A stretch of 64,000 nucleotides of DNA from Punica granatum (GCF_007655135.1 NC_045129.1:28059391-28123390), one strand, 5' to 3'; shown: positions 12,060-24,149, counted from the first letter of the stretch. The notes: a model not told the origin generated them from the letters alone. Translations and numbers: made by a program.

Positions 12060-14233
12060 TCTAGCATCTCTCTAATTTCTAAGGATCTAGTGTGAGCCTC
12101 GTGCTTGCGTTGTACAAGAAGTTTCATAAGTTAATCTGCGAGATTCTCATCTGTTGACATTCTGCATATCTTCACATCTCCTCTGTCGATAATCTCGCGA
12201 ATGAGATGGAAGCGCTTGAGTATATGTTTGGATCGCTGATGAGACCTGGGTTCCTTAGCTTGCACAATGGCTCCATTATTGTCACAATAGAAATCCATTG
12301 GGTCTGCAATACTAGGAACCACAATAAGTCCTTTCAACTGATTTTGACGGAGCATGGTTTAATATGAGAGCAGTTGTCTGTAGAGCATATCCCCAGAAGG
12401 AGTCAGGTAAGTTCGTATGACTCATCAAAGATCGAACCATATCTAATAAAGTTCGATTCCTCCTCTTAGCTATATCATTCCATTGTGGTGTTCCTGGTGG
12501 AGTCGATTAGGATAAAATCTCACACTGTCTACGATAGTCAGCAAACTCATAGCTCAAATATTCACCTCCTCGATCTGATCGAAGAACTTTAATGCTCTTA
12601 CCCAACTGATTCTCCACTTCATTCTTAAATTCTTTGAACTTTTTAAATGATATGGATTTGCGTTTCATCAAATACACATTTTTAAATCTACTGAAATTAT
12701 CAGTAAATGTAATGAAGTAGAGATACCCACCTCTAGCAAGCTTGTTCACTGGTCTACATACATCGGTATGTATGAGAGCCAAAAAATCACTAGCTCACTC
12801 ACCCTTTTCGGTAAATGGGGCCTTAGTCATTTTCTCCATTAAGCAAGGTTCGCATGTCTCGATTGATTCTAAATCAAACGAGTCCAGTAATCCATCCTTA
12901 TGGAGTCTGGAGATGTGACTCTCACTAATATGGCCTAAACAACAATGCCAGAGGTAAATCGGGGTTCGAATCATTCGACTTGAGCCATTTAATTTCCACA
13001 TTATAAACGGGCGTATCTAGATTAGGAACATACATACCATTGCTTAAATGTGCACTGCCATAAAATACACCATTCATGTATATAGAACAACACTTGTTCT
13101 TGATAGTGAAACAAAATCCCTTCTTGTCCAAACAAGAAACAAATATTATGTTTCTACTAATAGCAAATACATAATAACAATCGTCAAGATCTAATTCGAG
13201 CCCAGTAGACAAAGACAGGTGATAAGTCTCTACAGTTAATGTAGCAACCCTTGCTCCATTTCCAACTCATAAGTCCGCCTCGCCCTTTGCCAACGATCTA
13301 CTGTCCCTTAAGTCCTGCATATTTCCACAAATATGAGCACCACACCGGGTATCTAATACCCAAAATGTAAAAGCAGTAGATACATTCTATAACATGGATA
13401 CCTGAAATTGAAGTCTTACTTCCATTTTTCTTCCTCAACTCCTCCAAGTACACCTTACAATTTCGCTTCCAATGTCCAATGTTGCCACAATAAAAGCAAT
13501 AATCATCCTTTGCCACATTGGCTTTGGGCTTCAATGCACCCGAGTCACACTTGGATGCGCCCTTAGCCTTCTTGCCTTTGCTCTTGCCCTTGCCCTTTTT
13601 CTTGGTTCCTTGGATCATCAGAACAGGCATCCTCTTGCTGGTATCCTGCTCAGCTGTTCTCAACATATTAAGCAATTCAGGCAATGGTTGTGCTCGTTCA
13701 TATTATAATTTATGACAAACTGACTATAACTGCCGGGCAGCGATTGCAGGACTAAATCTGTTGGCAACTCTTGACCTAGAGGAAATCCCAATTGTCCCAG
13801 AGTCTCCACGTACCCAATCATCTTAAGTACATTGGGACCTACCGGGCTGCCCTTAGTCAACCTTGCCTGAAAAAGTGCCTTAGAGATTTCGAATCTCTCA
13901 TGTCGGGCTTGCTCTTAATAGAGTTGCCTGAGATGCACGATCATATCGTACACCCCCATGTTCTCGTGTTGCTTCTGAAGTTTCGAATCCATGACTAGCA
14001 TGAGACATCCGACGTTCACGGTATCATCTTGATGCTTACTATAAACCTCTCTCTCAACTTGGGTGGCATTGTTAGGTGGTGGCTCATGAAGTGATTGCTC
14101 CAAGACATAACTTTTTCTCCTAAGTGAGAACAATTCTCAAGTTCCGATACCAACCCAGGAAATTATTCCATGACAGTTTGTTCTTCTCAAGGACTGATCG
14201 CAAACAGAAAGCACTAGTAGTGTTCGCCGCCAT
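12060..14233 (-). pseudogene. Copia B gag-pol remnant lacking reverse transcriptase
   Basis: On the minus strand the gag start (ATG at 14233) is followed by the same gag protein as copia A, an intact CCHC zinc knuckle (near 13505-13460, CFYCGNIGHWKRNC), protease remnants, the integrase HHCC region (about 12960-12830) and the first part of the integrase core. Next to it comes the C-terminal RNase H segment (SDNNGA-like and RSKHIL region, 12355-12131). Everything between the integrase C-terminal part and late RNase H, including all of the RT, is missing. By alignment with copia A about 1.75 kb is gone. Several stops and frameshifts are present, for example a TAG shortly after LRIVLT near 14120 and a TAA near 12131. 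It cannot make a functional polyprotein. Confidence 0.88.
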
Positions 14234-14913
14234 GGTAACTACCACATAAATATGCAGAATAAGTATTATGACATAACAATATTTAATGAGGACTTTATTA
14301 AATATTGCTCTCGCTATTTTTATCAAATCAATGACCCTCACCATTGATTCGGAGAATCTCATTCTCATAGTGGTCCAAGATCCATATTTCACCAAGTTCT
14401 GAGTCAGTGAGGGCTGATTCGCCCAGAACTAGCTATTTAGGTAGGGAACTTACTTTTCCAATTGCATCACATGCGACTCTTGGCTAGTTGGGTGAATAAC
14501 TCATTATTCTAATCTACCTTGTAGATCGATGTCCAACTCATTGCCTCTGAGCTCTTAATCCTACTAGGCTTACTCAGTTAAGTCCGATCCACCGGTAAAC
14601 ACCACGCCTTACCAAGATAGTTAAGGGCATCCTGCGAGGGCAAGGTCTCCGCACTCATCGATCTTGGTCATGACGAGCGTTACACGATGGAAGGCTGTGG
14701 ATTTAATATTTTGAGGAATTTTATCAACATTTAATATATCTCACTATACACTATTATGTAACCATTACATAATAGTCCATGCGTATAACTATTATACTAA
14801 CATAGGACCTAGTCAATGTCTAACAGTCATGCACCGCAAATATCAAACATAATCACACAAGTACTAAGCATAAAATCATATTTCATGTTTTTATCTACTC
14901 AGATTCTAACTAG

Positions 14914-14931
14914 CTTGGCTTTGATAACAAT
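14914..14931 (-). promoter_or_regulatory. Decayed primer-binding site of copia B
   Basis: Read on the minus strand, the sequence next to the 5' LTR is TTGTTATCAAAGCCAAG. In copia A the same position reads TTGGTATCAGAGCC, complementary to the 3' end of initiator tRNA-Met. Two substitutions have weakened the copy here. Confidence 0.7.
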
Positions 14932-16591
14932 TGTTAGTTTCACGGGGCCTACAAAAAACATAGAATAAGGAGAAATTCAAAATTTCATACCCTTGAAACT
15001 AGATCCCAAGACCTACTAAAAGAATATGAGTAGATAAAGCGTACTTGAAATTTTTCAAATCGTCGACCGAGTGTCCCAAGTGTGACACCTCTACAAGTAT
15101 CCACACCGATTTCGTCGACGAGTTTTCGAGATCGGCAATGCTAGCGGCTAATGCTCGAAGGAAATACCGGTGCGACACTCGAAATTATTACCTAATTTGA
15201 GTTGAACAATTCAACCCAAATTATGTATATATATATGTGTGTGTGTACGATTACACACATATATATGCTGATCTATATGTATATATGTAAACAAACCCTT
15301 AGCCTTATTTATAGGCGTTTGGGGATTGCATTTGCTAATCCATGACCGGTGTGGGATTGAGGAAAATAAGCTCTCCATGAGCCATGTGTATGGCTAAGTG
15401 TCATTAAACTACTAGTCCGTGTGTGTTCCCACACATCCACCATGTGTATGTATAAATGTAGAAATATGAATGGCCCATGTGTATGTATAAGTGTACATCT
15501 GTATGGCCCATTTATATGTATAAATCGATCTAATAAATTGTGTCTAATTAATCGGCAAATTTAATCTCATTAAATATCCGATTAATCGGTCGCACCTTAA
15601 ATCATTTCAAAATATCCTATTGATTTAGATGTCGTATGTGACCCTGTAGGTTCCCAATTATATTGACAATAATATCCAAATCTCTATTTCAATATTACAA
15701 ACAGTGAGCGGCATCTAGCAATACATCACTGCTACTCAAGTAATCGAAAAATCAATTTCTCAACGAACTTTGTGACTTATGTAATCGCGCAGTATAATCC
15801 ATTTGTCCACTATATCTCTATTGAGCCCAAAGCATGGTCGATATCATCCTTGTATGACTCAATCTCTTTTCCTTGATTTACCGAGTAAGTTTATCAGAAC
15901 AAATAAGCTCGATATCCCTATATCGACTCATTTGGGTATACATACACTTTTAAACTCTACCCACCAAGCGGACGTGAGATATCGCCCCTGTTATGTAGGA
16001 GGGACAAATCCTATCTTGGTCACTCACATTCATTTCTATGTTCTGTGGCAATACCTAATAACTGTCTTTATAACCAGCCTGTTACGGTGGCGTCTGACAG
16101 TATTAAAGTATACAACATTACATGTAGGAATCCATGGGGACATCAAGTCAAAGAACCACTACACTACATTCACTATGAGATCTGCTAATGACAATCACAT
16201 AACAACTCATGTAGCATTCTTATGGCGGGTCAATCCAACACACATTACTCTTAATGTATACCTGTGGTGTGACTTCATGTCTCCACATCTATGACCTGTG
16301 AGACTTGGTCATTAACCAATACCCACACTAGTCTAACCGTATTATCGTTGTCCTAATTAATGATAATACTTTGGCTATGAACATTTATGAATAATGTTTA
16401 GTAATTATAGGATCTCATAATCAAATCACACTTGATGCCTATTGAACCTACTATTCCAATGACATTATTGTGTAAAATCATATTCAGCACAATACACACA
16501 ATAACAAAAATGCCTCTTATTGTAATGAAATGCATGTCATATTACAGAACTGATGACATATTGTCTCTAGGGTATACACCAATTCCCAACT
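14932..16591 (-). repeat. Copia B 5' LTR
   Basis: About 1.66 kb, homologous to 5407-12035 minus X1 and to both copia A LTRs. It contains the reverse complement of a TATA-like TATAAATAAGG (15303-15313) at the position where copia A has TTATATATATG, a plausible conserved LTR promoter. Confidence 0.88.
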
Positions 16592-16596
16592 CCAAT

Positions 16597-17396
16597 GACC
16601 TTAAACAAGTAGTAGCGACTCCCATTGCATATTGATAAGGTCTCGAGTGCCGAATCCAGGTCCGCGCAGTAGTAAAATCTTATGTTATCAGAAACATTAT
16701 CTTTCCATTCAAGTGTCAAAGCCATATGAGATGACCAAAGTGAACATCGAGGTTGTGTAGAACTTCTTCAAAGAGCCACAAGAAGGTAGGAATGACAAGC
16801 CTACCGATGTAAACCGTGTTGTGGGGAGGATCATAGTGTATGACATTTTTGAAGATCCTGAACATATTGATCCAATAGTGCTGGCTTAGTTTTGTTTTCT
16901 TGCAAGGTTTATTATATATAACCCACCTAGAAAGAAAAGTTTTATTCTATATTGTTGACCATGTCCATGATGGAAAATAAGTACAGTTTGTTATGCGAGA
17001 AGATATTGTAGTGATATTGAACATAAATGGTTGCCTAAGTAAGTTATATCAATGACTTTTACTAATGGGATCTAAAATATGTGACTAAATAAATAATAAA
17101 ACATAAGTAGCCGATACACGTGTGGCATATGTAACGCACGTGCTGTGGCATTATTAAAGCTATAGAAACTGAAACAAAAATCTTGTAAAAGACAAAAATA
17201 CATTAACTGCACGGACAAAAAGCTGGTATCTTCAAATTTTTAGCTCTTGAAATTTTACTTCACCAAACCAAAAGAGTTTCAATATTCAATTGTTCACTTA
17301 TTATATGAATTAAGTACTTCAATTTTTTTCGGTGAGAAAAGAGGCCGAATCCAAGGGGTGCAAAACACAGAAGCTACATACTACAAGTACTAAATT
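16597..17396. other. No gene recognised
   Basis: Non-coding DNA between copia B and the last exon of the GDSL gene, presumably its 3' flank. No element ends or open frames of note. Confidence 0.4.
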
Positions 17397-17582
17397 TCAA
17401 CACTTGCTTTCTTCAAATAGTTGCTTCATGTTATAAGGACTGGTAACTGAAAGGTCCCCCTCCCAGAAGAGCTTGGCTAATTGCTCATTGGCGCACTGGG
17501 TTGTGTGTCCCTCATCAAAGAATACATAGGCGCTGGGGTACTCCCACAAGTTGCTGCCGAAATAGCACTCTGTCGACCCGTA
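17397..17582 (-). pseudogene. GDSL gene, last exon (Asp-x-x-His block)
   Basis: It encodes 61 residues and ends in TGA at 17397-17399. The motif YVFFDEGHTTQCANEQLAKL matches the C-terminal catalytic Asp/His block of plant GDSL lipases, followed by the NVTSPYN-like tail (here DLSVTSPYNMKQLF). The presumed acceptor ..CTAAG gives phase 0, whereas the preceding exon ends in phase 1. The segment that normally precedes it, with adjacent Cys residues, is absent. Confidence 0.75.
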
Positions 17583-17714
17583 CTTAGGTTATAGTGAGAT
17601 AAATAAGGCACATCTGATATCTCAAGATATTTACATGAATGGTATCAAAACAAGACTCGTCATGACTTTTTCGCATAAGCACAAGGAGGAGTATATATAG
17701 TCATAAAAAGTAAA

Positions 17715-18205
17715 CCACACTGCGTGCCCGGCCGTTTGATTTTTAAAATTTTTTTTAACTCTGCTCTACTTATCTTTAATTCAACAACACGGTTATTCAT
17801 TAATTTTCACACTTTTCTCATAATTCAACAAAATAATCATTACAAACCAATTAAAACTAAAATTCAACTCTACTCAACTCTAAAATCAAACACAAACCTT
17901 TTATAATCTGTTTGGTTACAAAAAAACTCTACTATACTTAACTCCACTTATCTTCAATTCAACAATACAATTATTACTTTTCTCTTTTTCTTTATTTTTT
18001 ATATCATTCAATTCAATTTTTAATACTAAATTCTCTCAGCTATTCATTATTTTTTCCACAATTCAACAATACAATCATTATTTTATCTCAACTATTCATT
18101 ATTTTTTCATACTTTTTCTCATAATTCAACAACACAATTATTATAAATCAATTAAAACCAAAACTAAAACTCAACTCTACTCAACTCTAAAACCAAACAC
18201 AAATA
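17715..18205. mobile_element. Pair of adjacent MITEs of the GTTTGGTT...CTCAACTCTACTC type
   Basis: Two similar AT-rich units lie head to tail (about 17735-17900 and 17908-18203). Each ends with ACTCAACTCTAAAA followed by a CAAACACAAA-like terminus, and the second starts CTGTTTGGTTACAAAAAA. Internal blocks AATTCAACAA, TCAACAATACAATTATT and CAATTAAAAC recur in both. They occupy the intron before the last GDSL exon. The hAT-type assignment rests on the end sequence only. Confidence 0.55.
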
Positions 18206-18269
18206 TCTTAGAATCTTCACATTGCTCAATATAACAATCACCTAAATAAAAGGCCTGTAATAGACTTAC

Positions 18270-18545
18270 CGTACTCGGAAGGGTTCTCTATTCTATCCAT
18301 AAGGGCGATCAAGTAGTCAAAGATGGAGAACTTGAATCCTTCTAAACGTTCAGCCAAATCCGTGAGAGTCGTAATGAGTTCCTTGTTGTTTAAAGTCGGC
18401 ATTGAGAGTAGGTCCGGAATGCAACTACCATTAAATTTGGAAAATTGTGTTTTGCACTCAGGAAGGCGGCCCATAGGCCCGACGTTCTGGAATGCAATTT
18501 TTCGCGCTCCTAGTTCATACAGCTCCTCCATAAGCCGGGCGACAA
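18270..18545 (-). pseudogene. GDSL gene, exon with the ARKIAFQNVGPMG block
   Basis: The minus-strand frame reads MEELYELGARKIAFQNVGPM and continues through the family pattern to RIENPSEYG, where a GTAAGT donor (18269-18264) follows. The 5' edge is unclear: no AG in the right phase precedes the conserved part, and the nearest AG (minus-strand ACTAG, near 18560) gives a frame that hits a stop. The usual Cys after VGP.G is Arg here. Confidence 0.75.
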
Positions 18546-18636
18546 TTAATGGTTAACTAGTACGAATCATATCAGTAACTAAAATAAATTGTGAAAGAAA
18601 TATTCTCCTTTGGTTTAAAAAGGGTATCCTACATAC

Positions 18637-18873
18637 GATGAGTGCATCTATTGTGTTGCCGACTATATATTTCACGAACTGTTCCTGTTCCGATGGAGTC
18701 AGGCTGCTATCTTTATCATAGAAGTTTTCGTAATAGTTGTGATAGTCATTGCCCCCAAAACTGAAAAGGTAGACAGCCTTGGCCAATACTTGTCTTGTTG
18801 TATCAGCACCCAGTGTCTCATTCCATTTTGCCACCAGTTCTTTGAATTGGATCACTTGGCCTTTAAGATTGAG
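18637..18873 (-). pseudogene. GDSL gene, exon with the FSFGGNDYH block
   Basis: This is an exact 79-codon exon bounded by TTCTTAG (acceptor) and GTATGT (donor). It contains LKGQVIQFKELV and VYLFSFGGNDYHNYY, corresponding to conserved block II (Gly) and the GxND block (oxyanion-hole Asn) of SGNH hydrolases. The frame is open. Confidence 0.85.
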
Positions 18874-19150
18874 CTAAGAAGTATAAACAAAAGAAAGAGA
18901 TCAACCCCAAGATTGATCAAAGTGAAACCAATACAATGAACAAAGTACTACCACCAATATTGCTATTTGCTTCCTTAATAAAGGCGAGAACCCTCGATAT
19001 TTGGTTTCACATGGCAAAGCTTCTTCACAAGGGATAATAGAGTTTATCTAAAGAATGGACTTGATGAATAGGAAAAACTTCAAAAGCCCTGTAAAAGTAT
19101 CATCGGAATGAAAAGAATTATGGAAAGGCAGATTTGAATTAGATGCTTAC

Positions 19151-19277
19151 TACATGCAGGCCACTAGAGCCATTAGAATCCAAACCGCGGCTCCTGATGA
19201 GGCGAAGTTGGCTCCATAAGAGAAGTCACCCATAGGTTGTAGCGATGGCGGAATGAAAGGCAGATTCGCGTACTCTG
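19151..19277 (-). pseudogene. GDSL gene, exon with the ANLPFIPPSLQP block; 1-base frameshift
   Basis: The acceptor TTTGCAG fits the phase-1 donor at 34517, giving DFIA|EYANLPFIPP across the junction. The exon contains PMGDFSYGANFASSGAA. After GCCGCGG it has TTT where the family frame needs one more base. Restoring phase would let the exon run on to the GTAAGC donor in phase 0, matching the next exon. The length is 127 bp rather than 128. This is either a real inactivating deletion or a homopolymer sequencing error. Confidence 0.8.
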
Positions 19278-19761
19278 CTGCAAATTGGAACATCGGCTAT
19301 AAATAAATGGGAGACTCGCCGCCACTCTCTAATCTAAAAGCCTACATATGTAATATGCACTATATTATACTTTACTAGTTAAAGTAATTCCACTAAATTT
19401 ACTAAATAAAGGAATGGAACAATAATTTTATATATTTATGGTAACATTTGATTACATATTTTCATTATCATTTTCATAATTAATGAAACAACTATAAAGT
19501 TCGTTATCAAAGATGGTATAATGCAATGATACGCACCCTCGCCTAGTAAGGGTGCCTAGTAACTTTATCAGTGCCACTTTATTAGCTGTTAGGATAGTTT
19601 TAGTACTCCTTGAATTTATATTGCCACAGATATGTCAATTTCCTTTCAAATCATTGGATTTGGTAGGAAAATCTCCAATTTTGATGACCGATGAAAAAAA
19701 AGGGGGGAAATAGTAAAAGTGATCTAAAGAAAGAAATATAAAGAGAGTACTATGTTAAACT

Positions 19762-20655
19762 ATTCAAATCATTGTTATCAGAACCGGACCGGACCGGCTG
19801 GTTCGACCGATCGGACTGAGAACCGGCACCATGTCTGGTCCGGTTCGCCTAAAAACCCAAAATGCACATTTGAACCGCCGGACCCATAGAACCGGCCGGT
19901 TTTGAGCAAAATTCCATTGAACCGGCCGGTTCCGTGGGTTTACTATTTATTGTAAAAATTATTTGGTCGTGTAAGGATTTGAACTAATAACCTCTTAGTT
20001 TTTAGGGCAAATTACAAAAAAAAACCCAAGTTTTGTAAAAAGTCTCAGTTTTGTCTTAAATTTTGTTTTGTAACAAAAAAAACCATAAGTTTTCTAAAAT
20101 GTCTCAAAAATGACCTCCGTTATAACTTCCGTCAATTTTTGTTGCTGATGGTGGGTCCCTTTAACAGTACACGTAGGTCACACGTAGGCAAAAATTGACG
20201 GAAGTTATAACGGAGGTCATTTTTGAGACATTTTAGAAAATTTATGGTTTTTTTGTTACAAAATAAAATTTAGGACAAAACTGAGACATTTTACAAAATT
20301 TGGATTTTTTTTTTGTAATTTACCCTAGTTTTTATACTAGTATACTACTAATCAAACAACCACTACTTTATTGTTCTTTTAACTCTACTTTTAAGTACTT
20401 ATTAAAATTCAATATTTATTTTGAAATAATAAATATTAAATATATTTATATTTTCTTACACTATTCTCATATATCTTTGAAATCATCATACTTTTATCTT
20501 AATTATCATAATTTTTTTAATAATATGAATATTTATTTTATTTTAATTAAATGTGCGGTCCGACTCATCGAACTCCCGGTTAGACCCATGAACCCATGAA
20601 CCCATACCCTTTCCGGTTCATCATCTGGTTCGGTTCTGATAACACTAATTCAAAT
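19762..20655. mobile_element. hAT MITE with perfect 8-bp target duplication
   Basis: The element is 19770-20647, flanked by ATTCAAAT at 19762-19769 and 20648-20655. Ends are CATTGTTATCAGAACCGG and, in reverse complement, TAGTGTTATCAGAACCGAAC. An 8-bp duplication and YA.TG-type ends are hAT hallmarks. Near the ends are many ACCGG/CCGGTT motifs. It encodes no transposase and contains a nested MULE-type MITE. It lies in the large GDSL intron. Confidence 0.85.
19996..20334. mobile_element. Foldback MULE-type MITE nested in the hAT MITE
   Basis: The element 20005-20325 (321 bp) is flanked by TAGTTTTTA on both sides (19996-20004, 20326-20334), a perfect 9-bp target duplication typical of Mutator-like elements. 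The inverted repeats are about 138 bp each, nearly the whole element, starting GGGCAAATTACAAAAAA and GGGTAAATTACAAAAAA. They meet around a spacer of about 45 bp near 20140-20185. A transcript would form a long hairpin. Confidence 0.9.
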
Positions 20656-21702
20656 ATTCAATTTTTTTACTTGGTTAAATTTACTTTCTGAAATGAATAA
20701 CTCAGTAATTTTATAATGCTATTTTTTTGAAATTTCAAAAAATTAAGAATGATGATACCTCTCTTTTTATTATAGTTTAAATATAAAGTTACAGATATTG
20801 GTAAGATATTTAATTTTAGTTTCTTGGATGCTGCACCTTTTATATAATTATCATTAATATTAAGCCTCCTACATCCAACTAAGTGCTAAATTTTGCAATT
20901 ATTTATCCAAAAAAGCAGCTAAAACATGTAATTTTGGTGGGGCTATCTTTACACCTTTAATGACTAACTAGGGAATATTCGCACCTACGTACGAGAAGTG
21001 AACAAAGAACCTAAATAATCTTTGATAACATTTGACATTACTTTGTCATATAATGTATCTAATCTATGAAAATAACTTTACATTTAAGATGCTGAAAAAT
21101 AAAAACACAATATAACTAAATAGGAGATGTAATTTATACTAAAGAATTATCTCATTTACGATGGACTGTTACAAATATCGCTAAGAGGAGTCACCTAATT
21201 TTTCAAAATATAACTTTTACTGTCAATATTTATAATTTTTGGAACATTTTGTTGTCTACGAGTAAAATTTTGAATACCACCTATTAAATTAAATATAAAT
21301 ACGTAAACAGTGAAGATAAGCTCAATGGGAGCTACAGGCGACCTTTCAAGATGTGGTGTATTTGTAACAAAAGTTTCTTGCTATTATACTTTTTATAATC
21401 ACTTATTAGCAGAAAGAGAGAGAAATATAATAACTATATATGCATTGATTTTGGTTGAACAACAGAAAAAATGATGAAATATATAATTTTAATCAAAAAA
21501 GAATTAAATGTATTATATTTAAGGTCAAGAAGTCCCATTTAATTATTCAATGTGACATACATAAGCACAGTTATTCGGGTTTATAGAAAATTATTCACTC
21601 ATAAAATTATTGTTTGAAGCGAACGATATCAGATATAACATATATGTTTTATCAAGTAAAAATTAACTGGTCTGCCATGGGTATATGATCTAGTCTAGAT
21701 TA
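20656..21702. other. Intron DNA without recognisable features
   Basis: AT-rich stretch of the GDSL intron between the hAT MITE and the MULE. No element ends or coding signal were seen. Confidence 0.4.
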
Positions 21703-21712
21703 TATAAAAAAG

Positions 21713-21896
21713 GACAAAATTGACGATTTGGTCCCTGAAATATGCACCTTAGGACAAGTTCATCCGGAAAATTAATTCTGTGGACAAATTGGTCCGGACG
21801 TTGCAAACGTTTAGACAAATTGGTCCTTCCGTCCGAAAACAGGAGAGGTCCTTGACGGATTACTTCTCACGGCCGAATTTGCCGTCCCTTACTGTT
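21713..21896 (+). repeat. MULE left terminal inverted repeat
   Basis: The sequence pairs with 33948-34130 in reverse complement with few differences (for example GGTCCCTGAAATATGC against GGCCCCTGAAATATGC). MULE terminal repeats normally hold the transposase-binding site and the promoter of the adjacent gene; that role here is inferred. Confidence 0.92.
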
Positions 21897-23099
21897 GATC
21901 ATCTTCCCGCCTAAATTGCCCCTAAATTCCTTCGTCATTCTTCCCCCAAAATTCGATCAAACCCTAAGTAAGCTACAAATCTTCCTTCTCATACTGTCAT
22001 CCGTGAGTTCGAGAAGCTGCAGAAGGAGCTCAGTTCAGTTCGTGTTTGGCACCGTTAGAGCTCATTTCAGCTCTGTACGCACCCGAATTTCATCTCGTCG
22101 GAGCAACGTATGCGCGCGCCTAATGCAACGCGGCTTGGGAGTGTCCACCTTCCCAGGGACGCGCGACGAACGCACGTGAGAAGGAGTCGCCACTTGCCAT
22201 TTTACGACCCGAAGGTCGAGGGCCGGCAAGTAACCCGGGTCTAGAGGTTCCGAATTCGAGGGTTCTGTTACATGCGAGCCTATATCTCGCATGCTCTATC
22301 GGTACTCTAGCTTGTCTAGGCTTGCCATTTTTAATTTAATTACCGCTCAATTAAGTTCCGCTCATCTTACGTGTTTTGACACCGTAAGTTCGAAGAAACA
22401 CTCCGACTGTCCACTCTCCGACCGGGATTCTTACATGAATAAATGTACAACATAAATCTTTACATTATCCTCTCAAATAAATAAAATACAAATTATAATA
22501 ACTGAATCCCGGTCGGTTCGCGTTTGGTTATTATTCCACTCGTGCTCACCGTGTGGTTTGAAAAGACTGAAATTGAAATTGAGATGCGTGCTCAATGTTA
22601 GGGGATTAGACCCCGTGTTCTACGGTTGGGGCGTTGGACCCCCTATGGATCGTATCCTAAAGGATCGGGCTCGATTCGCATAACAAACAAGTGCAAGAAT
22701 GTAACAAACGGGCACAAATAAACAAACAATGGGGTTCTGTTATTGCCGAATTTACGTGAATTAATCGATTATTAATCGGGGTATCTTGGCATGCAAAGAA
22801 AGTGGGTACAAGGTGTGAATCGATCAAGGATCGCATCGGGAAGGTATTTCGCATTCGGCATTATTTTCCGAGGACCTGACAGACGTGGCGTCTGTAGTCA
22901 AGTCTTGTGTTCGTGGGTTGCTTTTAGGATTGTTCTATGTCGTGACACTAAAGTTGTTACAGGTTATTACCGAACATGGATTCCACTCGTAAATCCTAGA
23001 ACCTAGTGCCTATCCCGCTATTACCCGTTTTTGTCTTAATCAAGTACACAATTAGTCCGGTATTTGTATTTTGAACCAATCCACATCAACTAACTACCC

Positions 23100-23223
23100 A
23101 ACACTATGCTAGAATAATAAAAACTCATTGGTCGGATAGAGCGGGCTATGCAGATGAACCTGCGCCTGGACAGGTAGCCCATCCCTACCCTGATACCGTA
23201 GTGTTTTTATTATTCTAACACTA
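23100..23223. mobile_element. Short hairpin insert in X2 (MITE-like, 110 bp)
   Basis: The segment between two AACACTA copies (23100-23106, 23217-23223) has inverted ends AGAATAATAAAAAC / GTTTTTATTATTCT and an inner stem GGGCTA / TAGCCC (23143-23148, 23175-23180). X1 lacks the segment at the matching place (near 7640-7660), while X3 has it at about 54427-54536. It therefore looks like a small transposon acquired by the X2/X3 lineage. Confidence 0.6.
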
Positions 23224-24149
23224 GGGGTGTCGCTAAGTTGCAAATAGACGATTTTGCTCTTGAGGTGAAAATTATTTTTAGAAAAGAGAGATTACGCGGT
23301 GCGGGCCACCTCGGCCTGTGACCGGCGCTAACCGATCCCCTGGACCTCTTCGGGTTGTCAAGAACCCTAAAAGGCCAAATGATCGGTTAATCTATCCGAA
23401 AGTGATCTGAGAAGAACTTCCATGCCCCGACCTGAGTTTTCTGAAATCAGGTGAGGCCTCGAGTCAAGACGCACAAGTCCTTCCTAGACATCCATGTCAC
23501 ATTGAGCCACGTGTCTCGGGTTTTATAAAATTTGTAAGTTTTGAGAAGGGCACCAACGCATGTTTGCAACCTATCGACGCGTGTTACCGGTTTATTACCA
23601 ATTCGTGCAAAATTATTAGGGCCAAGTGAGTTAATTAATCGCATGAACGTCCCAATTACCCTGTTAGTGGAATTATTGATTAAATTAATTAATGTTTTGC
23701 CAAATACTCTAAATATGCGGGTTTCAGACCGTCGAGCCGATCATTGATGGACCGTCCAATGCGAATCATAATTCCCGACCACCTTGGGATTTAAAAGTTA
23801 ATTTTAGGTCGAGTTTGCATGATTAAGCCAATTCATGTGAGGTTTCGATTAAAACGAGAAAATAAAGCGTTTAAACACGGATCAAGAGCACATTATCACG
23901 TCAAGCACGACAAACATACAAATTTACACAATCGGTGTTGCCATGATCATGATAAACACATACAACCATACACAAACATAATATTAACGAAATCGATAAA
24001 ACGACACCTACTCATGGAAGCAAAAAATATGCAAAGAGCACGTATTATCATGTTGTATACATATAATTACAGAAACAAAGTATTTAAACGGGGCACATAT
24101 GTTGTCGGTCGGGAATCCAAGTAGGAAATGGTTGGGTATCTTTTAAAAA

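Larger units (their letters stand above)
5402..16596 (-). mobile_element. Copia B: old Ty1/copia retrotransposon carrying a nested insertion
   Basis: The element proper runs 5407-16591 and is flanked by CCAAT at 5402-5406 and 16592-16596, a 5-bp target duplication. The 3' LTR (5407-12035) is on the left and the 5' LTR (14932-16591) on the right, so it reads on the minus strand. The LTRs are homologous to those of copia A (41-49 kb) but differ from each other visibly more than copia A's two LTRs do, so B is older. The right-hand terminal base departs from TG...CA (the plus strand ends CCCAACT instead of CCCAACA). The interior is shortened by loss of the reverse transcriptase region. Excluding the nested X1 element and its duplicated target, B is about 6.3 kb. 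Confidence 0.9.
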
